Assembly (NCBI RefSeq): GCF_015056685.1
Contig: NZ_SVFW01000005.1
Location: 1 to 64,000 of the forward strand
From: Butyrivibrio sp.
GTDB lineage: Bacteria; Bacillota; Clostridia; Lachnospirales; Lachnospiraceae
Length of the DNA stretch: 64,000 bases
Direction: 5' to 3'
The position numbers were made by a program, and so were the translations under genes. Of this stretch, positions 53,323 through 63,286 are shown piece after piece. Numbering within the stretch: the first letter of the stretch is position 1; every line of letters starts with the position of its first letter. The notes beneath the pieces were generated by a model. That model saw only the letters and a list, made by a program, of their open reading frames with translations. It did not search any database and had not been told where the DNA came from.

Positions 53323-55707
53323 TTAGCCTTTGTTAAAAAGAGCTTCCAACTCATCTTTATGTTCTTCAAGAACCTTCAGTACCCATTTACTCCAGTGTCT
53401 TGCATCAGTTTCAGAATCGCCAAAGACATAATCTTCCTGCCCATAATCTATAACATCAAATCCAGGAGTTGATTTACTTGCTCCCTTTGTTCTGTAGCTT
53501 ACTGCATCAGCAAGTGTAAATGAAACATTTGTTGTATCGTCATAGTTTACCCAGCTACTGATGTCAGTTCCTGTAGCTTCTGTTGCATCTCCGTTAGTTG
53601 TCTGCTTTTCTGCTGCCTGTTTTGTGATCTTTACAGCTCCGTCAACGTATTCGCCATACATTGTATCAACAGTAAGGGCAAGCGATTCGCCAAGTACTTC
53701 AGATGGAACATGTCCACCATCCCACTGCCACTCAATAGTTGCATCAACTCCTGATGAAAGGAATGCAAGCTGCAGATTAAGTGAGTTAAACATTGAAATG
53801 TCACCTTCAGCTGCTCCGCAGACCATTCTTATCCAGGTAGGATCTGAGCCATCTGTGTCACCAATATAATTGAGCGGATTATAAAGCTCCACTATAACAT
53901 TGCCGTACTTATCGCCGGAATATACTTCCTCAACATCACTCTGATAAGCTGCAAGCATTTCCTCGTATGTTGCATAGTTGGAGGAATCAGTTGTGCTGCC
54001 CGCTGACTGGGTTGTTCCTGCATCAGGAGTTCCTACATCCATTGTGTCTCCTGCTGAGTTAGCGGCAACATCTGAATTAGCAAAGCTTCTGTCTTCTGTA
54101 CCACCTTCTGCATCTGCGGTCTCTCCGTTCATATCACCGCCAGGTGCGCCGGCTCCATTTGGCATGCCTTCTCCACCGGGACCTCCAGCCATGTCACCAG
54201 GGCCGCCAGCCATATTACCGGGTGCTCCACCAGGGCCACCCATTCCGCCCTTTGAGGAAGTGCTCTTAGCATATCTGCCTTCGATGAACGCCTTTGCCTT
54301 ATCTTCGGAAGTCATAGCTGCAACTTCTTCATCAGAAAGGGCATTTCCGTCACTGTCAAACCATGTCCAGTCTTCAGCGTAATCAAGGTTATCAAGGTAC
54401 CACTGAAGGTTAGATTCAAACTCAGCAAGATAGAAATCTACATAAGTACCGCCATATCCGTTGGTATCAGCATATTTCTGCTCATCATATTCAATGCTGA
54501 GAGCAATAGTATCATCTGTATCGCCATCTCCATTGATATCAAGCGCTACATCACTTTCATTTACTGACAGATTCTGGTCATTGATATATTCCATGTATTC
54601 TTCTGAAAGATATTTTGCCATCTGCTCCTGGAATGAAGTATTAAAGTCATAGTCCACATCCATGTAATACTCAAAAGCCATGGCCATATCTGCTTCATAC
54701 AGTGAGGTAATCGGAGAATATGCTACAGCGCCCCATGCTCCGTCAGAAAGATCATAGGTTGTTCCATCTATCGTTACTGTTGTGTCATATGTTCCATCTT
54801 CATTTACATATACACCCACAGCACCAACAGCTACCTGGTAGTCATAAAAATCTGAACTGTCAGAAGTTGCGGCAAACATTGTAGCATGCGCTCCACCGCC
54901 GCTTCCTCCTGTAGATACCCAGTACTGTGTACTTCCCGGAAGATTTCCAAGAAGAATATTATATCTTACAAATCTGGCTGCTGCTTTCTGATCCACAAGG
55001 CAGGATGGTGCATCACCTGTGTAATACTCTTCACCATTTTCATCTGTGGCTGTATCATTTTTTCCTCTGTTACCACAGGAAACATTTATGTAGCCCTCTG
55101 AAGCATAACTTGTAGCAGCTGTGGTGTTAGTTGAAGAGCTATAACCTGCTGCACCTGTATTCAAAATAACCGGAGCTGTAGAAGCTGTATAAACCTGTCC
55201 ATTAGAGCTTGTTACCTGTGCTTCGTAATCAATTACCAGCTGTCCGTGAACAGCATCAGTATAGTTTTGTGAAGTAATATCTGCAGCTCCATCGCCATCT
55301 GTATCGATTCCCTTGATATATGCTCCGGGAACACAAACTGAAACGCCTTCTTCGTCTTCAATTTCCGCATTGGCAACTGCAGTTACAATACTCATTACCC
55401 AGGCATCTGCATCAGCATCATAAGTCCAGGTGACTTCTTCATTATTTGCCAGATTAAGAGCTGCCTCTATCTGCTCTCTCTCTTCCTGTGAAGTAGCCTG
55501 CAATGAAGAAACCTTTGTTTCACTCTCTGGCTCCTTAGTATCAGCAGTACTTTCTGCTTGAGCTTCCTCTGATTCTGAGCTTGTCGCATTTTCACTGGTA
55601 GTAGCTTCACTGGTAGTTGAAGTAGTTGTATCAGTACTGCCACAGCCTACCACCTGTGCTGCAACAGCTGCTGTTGCAATAAGTGCAAGAATTTTCTTTC
55701 TATTCAT
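53323..55707 (-). CDS. Tannase-like secreted lipoprotein with Gly/Met/Pro insert
   Basis: This 794-aa lipoprotein has the lipobox VVGCG (C22), an acidic tether, and an alpha/beta hydrolase fold of the subtype-B tannase kind. The nucleophile lies in STGGSGGGAHA (S269), AYSPITSLYEADMAMAFEYY follows, and the histidine is probably that of WDGGHVPSE. A repeat-like stretch rich in Gly, Met and Pro (GGPGDMAGGPGG) and a low-complexity Ser/Thr part split the fold near residues 490-590. It should cut phenolic or other esters outside the cell. GGAGG precedes the ATG. It lies downstream of a two-component system on the same strand. Confidence 0.75.
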   Translation of the reverse strand: MNRKKILALIATAAVAAQVVGCGSTDTTTSTTSEATTSENATSSESEEAQAESTADTKEPESETKVSSLQATSQEEREQIEAALNLANNEEVTWTYDADADAWVMSIVTAVANAEIEDEEGVSVCVPGAYIKGIDTDGDGAADITSQNYTDAVHGQLVIDYEAQVTSSNGQVYTASTAPVILNTGAAGYSSSTNTTAATSYASEGYINVSCGNRGKNDTATDENGEEYYTGDAPSCLVDQKAAARFVRYNILLGNLPGSTQYWVSTGGSGGGAHATMFAATSDSSDFYDYQVAVGAVGVYVNEDGTYDTTVTIDGTTYDLSDGAWGAVAYSPITSLYEADMAMAFEYYMDVDYDFNTSFQEQMAKYLSEEYMEYINDQNLSVNESDVALDINGDGDTDDTIALSIEYDEQKYADTNGYGGTYVDFYLAEFESNLQWYLDNLDYAEDWTWFDSDGNALSDEEVAAMTSEDKAKAFIEGRYAKSTSSKGGMGGPGGAPGNMAGGPGDMAGGPGGEGMPNGAGAPGGDMNGETADAEGGTEDRSFANSDVAANSAGDTMDVGTPDAGTTQSAGSTTDSSNYATYEEMLAAYQSDVEEVYSGDKYGNVIVELYNPLNYIGDTDGSDPTWIRMVCGAAEGDISMFNSLNLQLAFLSSGVDATIEWQWDGGHVPSEVLGESLALTVDTMYGEYVDGAVKITKQAAEKQTTNGDATEATGTDISSWVNYDDTTNVSFTLADAVSYRTKGASKSTPGFDVIDYGQEDYVFGDSETDARHWSKWVLKVLEEHKDELEALFNKG

Positions 55708-55791
55708 TTTGACCTCCATATGTTTTCATCTGATGGTCATATGATAGATAATAAAGCTTTAAGAAAGCTTGAAGGATTTTTAAAAAAAGAA

Positions 55792-57045
55792 TTATCTGGC
55801 AATTGGTATCCTGACAACAAAAGCTGTTATCCCATCCCTGCACTCAACTTCTATACTGCCATTATGGTTCATTACTATGGCCTTTGCTATTGCAAGACCA
55901 AGTCCGTAATGACCATTCAAATTCCGCGAACTGTCTGTTCTGTAAAAGCGTTCAAATATCCTTTCTCTGTCCTCTTTAGGGATTTCTTTTCCGGGATTGG
56001 AAACTTTAAAAACAGCATTTTTTTCATTTTGAGAAAGGCTGATCACTACATTTTTCTCTTTTGCCTCAGAAATCTCAGCATGAGATATAGCGTTATCGAT
56101 AAGAGTAGAAATCAGCTTTCCGAGTTCGCCTGCATCTCCCATTACATGGATATCCATAGCTATATCACTTTCGATCAAAAGACCTTTCTCAAAAGCAACA
56201 GAATCAAAAGGAAGCATCCCGCCTGTTACAAGCTTAGACAAGTCCACATCTTCTCTGACTATACTTACATTTTCCGTTCTTGAAAGGTCAAGCAGCTCCT
56301 TTACAAGCTCTTTCATCCTCTTATTTTCAAATATTATATTGTCAAGCCATCTGTTTTTCCCTATTTCACGTTCTAATAGCTCTGCATTGGCACTTACTGT
56401 TGATATTGGAGTCTTTAGTTCATGACCTGCATCAGAAATAAAAAGCTTTTGTTTCTGATACATTTCGTCAATAGGCTGCATTATCTTGTCTGCAACTTTT
56501 AATGAAACAAAAAACAAAATGACAAGCGCTATAAAGCCAAAAATAATAGTATTTAAGATAAGTGCTTTCATACTGCTGGTGATAAGGGAATTATCCATCA
56601 TAACTACATAGGTGTTTCCTTCAGTTTCCGTAACGCAGTAAATAAGTCTTCCTATAACACCACTTGTCTTTTTTGCGTCTATAAGAGATTTTGCAAGTGC
56701 CGTAAAGTCTTCATCACTCATAACAGGTTTTACGTCATTCATGATATCTATTACTTCACCGTCCTGCGAAAAACCAACAAGGTACATAACTGAAGAGTTT
56801 TCAATCATTCTCATCTCAGGTACCTTTCCATTATCCTCAGGAATACCCTTGGGACCATTCCCCTTAATGTAGTCACTGGTAAATACTTTAAGAATATTCT
56901 GACTGTTCCTATAGACAGCACTGTAAGTAGTAAAGTAAATGATTATCAGCGTGCCAAGCAGAATAAGACCTAAAGCCCCCATGATTGTCACAATTATCTT
57001 ATTTCTTGATGACTTCAAAAGTTTACTCATGTTTTGTCTTATCAT
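55792..57045 (-). CDS. Membrane sensor histidine kinase
   Basis: This 417-aa kinase has two membrane helices (near 17-38 and 165-185), a short external part of about 125 residues, a phosphoacceptor box SDAGHELKTPIS and an ATPase domain with FKVSNPGKEIP and GHYGLGLAIAKAIV. Its start overlaps the response regulator stop by four bases. The lipoprotein gene starts 84 bases beyond its end, with only a weak hairpin between, so the three may be one regulon or operon. The signal is unknown. Confidence 0.93.
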   Translation of the reverse strand: MIRQNMSKLLKSSRNKIIVTIMGALGLILLGTLIIIYFTTYSAVYRNSQNILKVFTSDYIKGNGPKGIPEDNGKVPEMRMIENSSVMYLVGFSQDGEVIDIMNDVKPVMSDEDFTALAKSLIDAKKTSGVIGRLIYCVTETEGNTYVVMMDNSLITSSMKALILNTIIFGFIALVILFFVSLKVADKIMQPIDEMYQKQKLFISDAGHELKTPISTVSANAELLEREIGKNRWLDNIIFENKRMKELVKELLDLSRTENVSIVREDVDLSKLVTGGMLPFDSVAFEKGLLIESDIAMDIHVMGDAGELGKLISTLIDNAISHAEISEAKEKNVVISLSQNEKNAVFKVSNPGKEIPKEDRERIFERFYRTDSSRNLNGHYGLGLAIAKAIVMNHNGSIEVECRDGITAFVVRIPIAR

Positions 57046-57737
57046 GACGTCTCCTTTTGGCGAAGTTCATAGCCTAGTCCTCTTACTGCCTTTATCTCCA
57101 TTTTTGAATCAAGATACTGGATCTTTTTTCTGGTAAAAGAAATATATACTTCCACGTTATTGTACTCTGCCTCATTTTCATATCCCCAAATTTTTACTGC
57201 AAGCTGCTCTTTACTTATGATATTGCCCGCATTGGTCATAAATATCTCAATGATATGAAGCTCTTTTTCTGAGAGTCTGACATCCATTCCATTTTCAGTA
57301 TTAATGAGCATGGATTTTCCCTGATCAAGTTTAAGGTCTCCGGCAGATAGCTTTCCTGTATCATCCGTGCTCTGTATATTGTTTCTTCTGAGCATAGCGC
57401 GTATTCTGGCCAGAAGCTCTTTTGTCTCAAAGGGCTTTGTAAGATAATCATCCGCACCACTGTCAAGCCCTTCTACCTTGTCATCTGTATCAGCCCTTGC
57501 AGTAAGCATGAGCACCGGCGTCTGTACACCTTCTTTTCTGATGTTTCTGGCAATTTCAAAACCATTCATACCAGGAAGCATAACATCAAGTATTATCAGG
57601 TCATAGATATTGCTCCTGGCAGCCTCTAACCCGCCAAACCCATCATAATACGCATCGACATCATACTTCTCCTGCCTCAAAATAGCGCAAACAGCTTCAG
57701 ACATTCTTTTTTCATCTTCAACAATTAAAAGCTTCAT
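57042..57737 (-). CDS. OmpR-family response regulator
   Basis: This 231-aa regulator has a receiver domain with the phosphoacceptor in IILDVMLPGMNGF (D51) and the conserved LTKPF, then a winged-helix output domain (LSEKELHIIEIFMTNAGNII, VRGLGYEL). AAGGAG precedes the ATG, and a TATAAT box on the minus strand lies at 57770-57775. It is the first gene of the pair with the sensor kinase. Confidence 0.95.
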   Translation of the reverse strand: MKLLIVEDEKRMSEAVCAILRQEKYDVDAYYDGFGGLEAARSNIYDLIILDVMLPGMNGFEIARNIRKEGVQTPVLMLTARADTDDKVEGLDSGADDYLTKPFETKELLARIRAMLRRNNIQSTDDTGKLSAGDLKLDQGKSMLINTENGMDVRLSEKELHIIEIFMTNAGNIISKEQLAVKIWGYENEAEYNNVEVYISFTRKKIQYLDSKMEIKAVRGLGYELRQKETS

Positions 57738-57817
57738 CCAGTATCTCCTTATATATCTGCTATAAGGATATTATACTAAATGAAGCTTTAAAAAAGATTG
57801 AATTTTGTTAAGTTTAA

Positions 57818-58585
57818 TCAGCCAAGTCCCACATCGAGAGCCATCATAATGATGAATCCAAGGGCAAAAGAAATGGTTCCAATATTAGAGTGCTTTCCTT
57901 CTGCCATCTCCGGTATGAGTTCTTCTACTACAACGTAGATCATGGCTCCTGCCGCAAAGCTTAAGAAATATGGCATTAATGGCACAAACAGTCCAGCTGC
58001 CAAAACAACTAAAAGTGCTCCGATAGGCTCAACTATTCCCGATAATACACCATACAAAAATGTCTTGCCTTTGGATTCACCCTCGGCAAGCAGTGGCATC
58101 GACACAATTGCGCCCTCAGGGAAGTTCTGAATAGCGATACCTATGGCAAGGGATAAGGCTCCTAAAAAGCTTGTTGTCTGACTTCCATAGAGCCAACCTG
58201 CACATACTACACCGACAGCCATTCCCTCAGGAATATTGTGAAGGGTTACGGCAAGTACAAGCTTTGTGGTCCTCTTAAGCCCCGACTTTACACCCTCTTC
58301 ACTGTTATCCATATGCATATGAGGTACAAGTACATCCAGACACAAGAGGAAAAGCATTCCAACAGCAAATCCTATAGATGCAGGTAAAAAGCCAAGCTTT
58401 CCAAGATTTTGTGACTGATCTATCGCAGGAATGAGCAGGCTGAAAAACGAAGCTGAAACCATGACTCCAGCAGCAAACCCGGTAAATGCCTTCTGAAGAT
58501 TCTCACCAATGGAATTCTTGAAAAAGAAAACACAGGCTGCGCCTAAACTTGTTCCCAAAAATGGAATAATTATAATTGGCCACAT
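57818..58585 (-). CDS. ZIP-family divalent metal transporter
   Basis: This 255-aa carrier has about eight helices and the ZIP metal-site motifs HNIPEGMAVG and QNFPEGAIVSMPL. A short histidine segment, VPHMHMD, lies in the cytoplasmic loop. It should import zinc, iron or a similar ion, or act as an exporter as some GufA-type members do. AGGAGG lies nine bases before the ATG at 58585. trpG ends 33 bases upstream without a terminator, so some read-through from the trp genes is likely. Confidence 0.9.
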   Translation of the reverse strand: MWPIIIIPFLGTSLGAACVFFFKNSIGENLQKAFTGFAAGVMVSASFFSLLIPAIDQSQNLGKLGFLPASIGFAVGMLFLLCLDVLVPHMHMDNSEEGVKSGLKRTTKLVLAVTLHNIPEGMAVGVVCAGWLYGSQTTSFLGALSLAIGIAIQNFPEGAIVSMPLLAEGESKGKTFLYGVLSGIVEPIGALLVVLAAGLFVPLMPYFLSFAAGAMIYVVVEELIPEMAEGKHSNIGTISFALGFIIMMALDVGLG

Positions 58586-58618
58586 ATAAACAATCCTCCT
58601 GATCATAATTCCATTTTA

Positions 58619-59185
58619 TCAGAGCATAAGGAAGTTTTTAAGCATTTTCTTCCCTTCAGGTGTAAGAATAGATTCAGGATGGAACTGAAGCCCATAAACA
58701 GCTTTTGACACGTGACTTACTGCCATGATTTCCCCTTCAACGGTTTTGGCAATGACCTTTAGTTCATCCGGAAGAGTCTTTTCGTTTGCGGCAAGGGAAT
58801 GATATCTGGCCACATTAGTCTTTTCATCACATCCTGCAAATATAGGAGATGTGACATCAAGCTCTGTGAACGATTGCTTCCCATGCATGAGCCTGTTTGC
58901 ATAAGTAATCTCAGCACCAAAGGCTGCGCAGATGGCCTGATGCCCAAGGCATACGCCAAGAATAGGGAATTCACCTGAAAGCTCTTTTACCACGTCAATT
59001 ATCACACCGGCATTTTCAGGTCTCCCCGGCCCCGGTGAAAGAATGATGTGACTTGGCTTCATAGCCCTGATCTCTTCAATTGTCTTTTCATCATTTCGGA
59101 TAACTTTAATATCCGGATTTATCTCTCCAACATACTGATACAGGTTGTAAGAAAAGCTGTCGTAATTATCAATAAGTAAGATCAT
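58619..59185 (-). CDS. trpG: Anthranilate synthase, glutamine amidotransferase subunit
   Basis: This 188-aa class-I amidotransferase supplies ammonia from glutamine to TrpE. The nucleophile lies in LGVCLGHQAI, the oxyanion block in ILSPGPGRPE, and the late histidine and glutamate in QFHPESILTPEG. It overlaps trpE by four bases (ATGA). It may also serve p-aminobenzoate synthesis, as in some Firmicutes; the direct linkage to trpE makes tryptophan the main role. Confidence 0.92.
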   Translation of the reverse strand: MILLIDNYDSFSYNLYQYVGEINPDIKVIRNDEKTIEEIRAMKPSHIILSPGPGRPENAGVIIDVVKELSGEFPILGVCLGHQAICAAFGAEITYANRLMHGKQSFTELDVTSPIFAGCDEKTNVARYHSLAANEKTLPDELKVIAKTVEGEIMAVSHVSKAVYGLQFHPESILTPEGKKMLKNFLML

Positions 59186-60648
59186 AGTTCTTCCTCCTGT
59201 GCCAGATTAAGGGCTGAAAGACAGGCCTTTGCCTTGTTAAGGCACTCCTCATATTCATTCTCAGGAACTGAATCTGCTACTATCCCTGCTCCGCTCCTTA
59301 CAAAAACTTTGCCATTTTTCTTATAAAGGATCCTGATAGCGATGCAGGTATCCATATTTCCGGTAAAATCAATATAACCAATGGCGCCGCCATATATGCC
59401 CCTTTTATTGTTCTCAAGTTCTCCTATAAGCTGACAGGCTCTTATTTTGGGCGCACCGGATAAAGTACCCGCAGGAAGCACTGATTCTATGGCATTTAAG
59501 GCATCCCTATCATCTCTTATTATTCCCTTAACTGTTGAGCCAATATGCATAACATGGGAAAACCTCACAACTTCTCTGAGCTTTTCAACTTCCACAGTTC
59601 CAAATTTGCTTATCTTTCCTATATCATTGCGGCCAAGGTCCACAAGCATGTTGTGCTCTGCGAGCTCTTTTTCATCTGCAATAAGCTCTTTTTCAAGCTC
59701 TATATCCTCATTTTCTGTGGCGCCTCTTTTCCTGGTTCCAGCCAGAGGGAATGTATGAAGGACGCCGTCCTCAAGCTTTACCAGGGTCTCAGGAGAAGCC
59801 CCTGCCACCTCTATATCCGTTCCGGAAAAATAGAACATGTAAGGCGATGGATTAACAGTCCTAAGCACTCTGTAGGTATCAAGAAGACTTCCTTCAAACG
59901 GGGCGGAAAGCCTGTTTGAAAGAACTATCTGGAAAATATCGCCCTCCCTGATGTAGCCCTTTGCCTTTTCAACCATGCTGCAGTACTCATCTTTGGTAAA
60001 AAGAGCTGTCACATCTCCCATAAGTTCACCGGCTTTTTCCTCTTTTGCCTTGCCGCATTTAATGAGCCTTACAAGATTTTCAATGGAAGCTACAGCGCTA
60101 TTGTAGCCCTCTTCCTCATCCTTCAGGAACATGTTTACTATTACTATGATTTTTTGCTTAACATGATCAAAGGCAATTACCTTATCAAATAGCATAAGAT
60201 CTGCATCAAAAAATCCTTCTGAATCCTCAACATTTACCTTGGTCTCCGGCTCGCTGTACTTTAAATAATCATAGGCAAAATACCCCACAAGGCCGCCGGT
60301 AAATGAAGGAAGTCTTTCAAGCCTTGGACTTTTGTAATCATCTAATATCTGCCTTATATAATCTGATGGATCATCGCTTTTTATAGCAAGGCTTCCTACC
60401 TTGATCTCGCCATCCATACAAGTGATGGAAAGCTTTGGTTCATAGCCAAGGAATGTATATCTTCCCCATTTCATGTCTGCACTTGCAGATTCAAGCATGT
60501 AGCAATGCTTTGATACATTTTTTAGTCTCTTTAGTGTTTCTATTGGTGTCGTGAAATCAGAAAGAATCTCAGTGCTGATCGGAACGACCTTATACTTCCC
60601 TTCCTTCGCGATTTTCTTAACTTCTTCGTAGCTTGGATATATCTTCAT
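59182..60648 (-). CDS. trpE: Anthranilate synthase component I
   Basis: This 488-aa enzyme makes anthranilate from chorismate. The catalytic blocks are SNRLSAPFEGSLLDTYRVLR, FPLAGTRKRGATENED, LAEHNMLVDLGRND and the final PENEYEECLNKAKA. A LESASADMKWGRYTF stretch near residue 52 matches the tryptophan-feedback site (LLES). GGAG precedes the ATG at 60648. Its place after trpA instead of at the head of the cluster is unusual. Confidence 0.95.
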   Translation of the reverse strand: MKIYPSYEEVKKIAKEGKYKVVPISTEILSDFTTPIETLKRLKNVSKHCYMLESASADMKWGRYTFLGYEPKLSITCMDGEIKVGSLAIKSDDPSDYIRQILDDYKSPRLERLPSFTGGLVGYFAYDYLKYSEPETKVNVEDSEGFFDADLMLFDKVIAFDHVKQKIIVIVNMFLKDEEEGYNSAVASIENLVRLIKCGKAKEEKAGELMGDVTALFTKDEYCSMVEKAKGYIREGDIFQIVLSNRLSAPFEGSLLDTYRVLRTVNPSPYMFYFSGTDIEVAGASPETLVKLEDGVLHTFPLAGTRKRGATENEDIELEKELIADEKELAEHNMLVDLGRNDIGKISKFGTVEVEKLREVVRFSHVMHIGSTVKGIIRDDRDALNAIESVLPAGTLSGAPKIRACQLIGELENNKRGIYGGAIGYIDFTGNMDTCIAIRILYKKNGKVFVRSGAGIVADSVPENEYEECLNKAKACLSALNLAQEEEL

Positions 60649-60692
60649 GTCGTCTTCTCCATATGTATGTGCCCTTGTTTGATAGTGCAGCC

Positions 60693-61460
60693 CTACACAG
60701 CTTCCTTCATTTTCCTTACGTACTCTCCAACCACCTTGGGCGCATCTTTTCCATGCTCTTTAATGAGCTTGATGATGGCAGAACCTACAATGGCACCATC
60801 CGAAACAGATGCCATTTTTGCAGCCTGCTCAGGAGTCGATATTCCAAAGCCTATGGCGCATGGAACGTCAGTGTTGTCCCTGATGACTTTAACTATTGAC
60901 GCAAGGTCAGTTGTTATCTCTGTTCTTGTTCCTGTTACTCCAAGGCTTGATACAAGGTAAATATAGCCCTTTGCCTCTTTGGCGATCATTGATATCCTGT
61001 CTGCAGATGTAGGTGCAATAAGGGACACAAGGTCAACATCATATTTATCACACAAGTCTATAAACTCGCCCTTCTCCTCATAAGGAATATCCGGAAGAAC
61101 AAGACCGTCAATCCCTACTTCCCTGCATTTTGATATGAATCTTTCAGCCCCATAGGAATAGACTACATTGGCATAGGTCATGAAAGTCATAGGCACGCTG
61201 ACCTTTTCTCTTACCTCTTTTACCATGTCGAATATCTTGTCTGTAGTAGTTCCTGCTAAAAGAGCTCTCACATTAGCCTCCTGGATTACAGGCCCCTCTG
61301 CTGTTGGATCTGAAAAAGGAATTCCCAGCTCAATAAGGTCAGCGCCTGCCTTTACCATTTCATATATGCAGGCCTTTGTGGTCTCAAGATCAGGATCTCC
61401 ACAGGTTATAAATGGAATAAATGCCTTTCCGTTTTCAAAAGCTTTTTTTATGTTACTCAT
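60693..61460 (-). CDS. trpA: Tryptophan synthase alpha subunit
   Basis: This 255-aa barrel enzyme splits indole-3-glycerol phosphate. The catalytic glutamate lies in ADLIELGIPFSDPTAEGPVIQ, the second acid in DGLVLPDIPYEE, and the phosphate loop in CAIGFGISTPEQ. Its start overlaps trpB by eight bases, so the two subunits are translated together and form the alpha2beta2 complex. trpE begins 44 bases after its stop. Confidence 0.96.
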   Translation of the reverse strand: MSNIKKAFENGKAFIPFITCGDPDLETTKACIYEMVKAGADLIELGIPFSDPTAEGPVIQEANVRALLAGTTTDKIFDMVKEVREKVSVPMTFMTYANVVYSYGAERFISKCREVGIDGLVLPDIPYEEKGEFIDLCDKYDVDLVSLIAPTSADRISMIAKEAKGYIYLVSSLGVTGTRTEITTDLASIVKVIRDNTDVPCAIGFGISTPEQAAKMASVSDGAIVGSAIIKLIKEHGKDAPKVVGEYVRKMKEAV

Positions 61461-62643
61461 TGATATCCTCCCCTCTGTAGCGGGCGATTGCTGCGCAGTC
61501 CTTATCGCCTCTTCCTGAAATTGTTATCACTATTATCTTGTCCTTTGAAAGTTCTTTTGCCAGCTTCATTCCGTAAGCTACAGCGTGTGAAGATTCGATG
61601 GCCGGAATGATGCCTTCCGTTTTTGACATGTATTCAAAAGCGTTAACTGCTTCATCGTCTGTAACTGGCACATACTCTGCTCTTCCTATATCATGAAGGA
61701 AAGCATGCTCAGGGCCAACTCCCGGATAATCAAGTCCAGCAGAGATAGAATAAACAGGAGCTATCTGTCCATACTCGTCCTGGCAGAAATATGACTTCAT
61801 TCCGTGGAAAATGCCTTCTCTTCCTGTAGCTATGGTGGCTGCAGTTTCAAAAGTATCGATACCTCTTCCGGCAGCCTCACAGCCGATAAGCCTTACCTCT
61901 TTATCCTCTATGAAATTGTAGAAAGAGCCTATGGCATTTGATCCGCCTCCAACACAGGCTACAACAGCATCAGGGAGTCTTCCTTCCTTTTCAAGCATCT
62001 GCTCTTTTATCTCTTTTGAGATAACTGCCTGAAAATCTCTTACGATAGTTGGGAAAGGATGTGGTCCCATAACTGAGCCAAGGCAGTAATGGGTGTCATC
62101 AATTCTCCTTGTCCACTCCCTCATTGCCTCAGAAACCGCATCCTTTAAGGTTGCAGTTCCTGTTGTAACAGGCACGACTTCTGCTCCTAAAAGCTTCATT
62201 TTGTAGACGTTGAGTGCCTGTCTCTTTGTGTCCTCTTCTCCCATAAATACTACGCATTCCATCCCCATAAGAGCTGCGGCTGTGGCAGTTGCAACACCGT
62301 GCTGACCTGCTCCTGTTTCTGCGATAAGTCTTGTCTTACCCATCTTTTTGGCAAGAAGTGCCTGACCTAAAACATTGTTGATCTTATGGGCACCGGTATG
62401 ATTTAAATCTTCTCTCTTTAGATAGATTTTTGCTCCGTCCAGGTCCTTTGTCATTTTCTCAGCATAGTAAAGCCTTGAAGGGCGGCCTGCGTACTCATTT
62501 AAGAGCTCTGTCAATTCCCTGTTAAACTCAGGATCGTCCTTAAATCTGTTATATGCATTTTCAAGTTCAATTACCGCATTCATCAAAGTCTCAGGAATAT
62601 ACTGACCTCCGTGAACTCCAAATCTTCCCTTTGTATTTTCCAT
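61453..62643 (-). CDS. trpB: Tryptophan synthase beta subunit
   Basis: This 396-aa PLP enzyme joins indole and serine. The PLP lysine is in HTGAHKINN, the substrate loop ETGAGQHG follows, and GGGSNAIG binds the phosphate. The length and blocks are those of the TrpB1 type that pairs with TrpA. trpA overlaps its end by eight bases. Confidence 0.97.
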   Translation of the reverse strand: MENTKGRFGVHGGQYIPETLMNAVIELENAYNRFKDDPEFNRELTELLNEYAGRPSRLYYAEKMTKDLDGAKIYLKREDLNHTGAHKINNVLGQALLAKKMGKTRLIAETGAGQHGVATATAAALMGMECVVFMGEEDTKRQALNVYKMKLLGAEVVPVTTGTATLKDAVSEAMREWTRRIDDTHYCLGSVMGPHPFPTIVRDFQAVISKEIKEQMLEKEGRLPDAVVACVGGGSNAIGSFYNFIEDKEVRLIGCEAAGRGIDTFETAATIATGREGIFHGMKSYFCQDEYGQIAPVYSISAGLDYPGVGPEHAFLHDIGRAEYVPVTDDEAVNAFEYMSKTEGIIPAIESSHAVAYGMKLAKELSKDKIIVITISGRGDKDCAAIARYRGEDINE

Positions 62644-62664
62644 TGTCTACTCCTCAATCTCTTT

Positions 62665-63273
62665 TCACAGCTGCGCTGCAAGTCTTACATTTGCTACAAA
62701 GCTCCCCATTTTGGAAGCATCCTTATGTCCGTCCGTCTCTATCCCGGAGCTTACATCAACTCCGAAAGGATTTATCCTATGTACCACTTCTTTGACGTTT
62801 TCAGGAAAAAGACCTCCCGCCAAAAAGAATGGTCTGTTAACATTTTTAAGAAGCTCCCAGTCAAAGTTCTTCCCTTCTCCAAGGCCTGCATCTAAGAGCA
62901 CGTAATCCGCTATGCTTTCATTGGCAATATTGATATCCTCTTCATTTTTTATGATAAACGCCTTGATTATTGGCTTATCTGTATGGAGCCTCAAATGTCT
63001 TATATAACTCTCATTTTCGTGACCATGAAGCTGTATCACATCTATGATCTTTTCATTAATAAGCCTTATTACTTCATCAGGATCCTCATCTACAAAAACG
63101 CCAACTGCCTTTATATCTTTGTTTAGATCATCCTTAAGCTTTTTGGCTGTTTCAGGATCAACATAGCGCTTACTCTTTTTCCAGAATACAAACCCGATAT
63201 AATCAGGCTTAAATATGTTTGCGGAAGCAATGTCTTCCTTCTTTTTTAATCCGCAAAGTTTAATCTTAGTCAT
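62665..63273 (-). CDS. trpF: Phosphoribosylanthranilate isomerase
   Basis: This 202-aa barrel enzyme converts phosphoribosylanthranilate to the open-chain ketone. It opens with KIKLCGLKKKEDI, whose cysteine is the general base. Later blocks are DVIQLHGHE, FFLAGGLFPENV and the phosphate-site GVDVSSGIETDGHKD. It lies 13 bases after trpC and 21 before trpB. Confidence 0.94.
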   Translation of the reverse strand: MTKIKLCGLKKKEDIASANIFKPDYIGFVFWKKSKRYVDPETAKKLKDDLNKDIKAVGVFVDEDPDEVIRLINEKIIDVIQLHGHENESYIRHLRLHTDKPIIKAFIIKNEEDINIANESIADYVLLDAGLGEGKNFDWELLKNVNRPFFLAGGLFPENVKEVVHRINPFGVDVSSGIETDGHKDASKMGSFVANVRLAAQL

Positions 63274-63286
63274 TTTTCTTCTCTCT

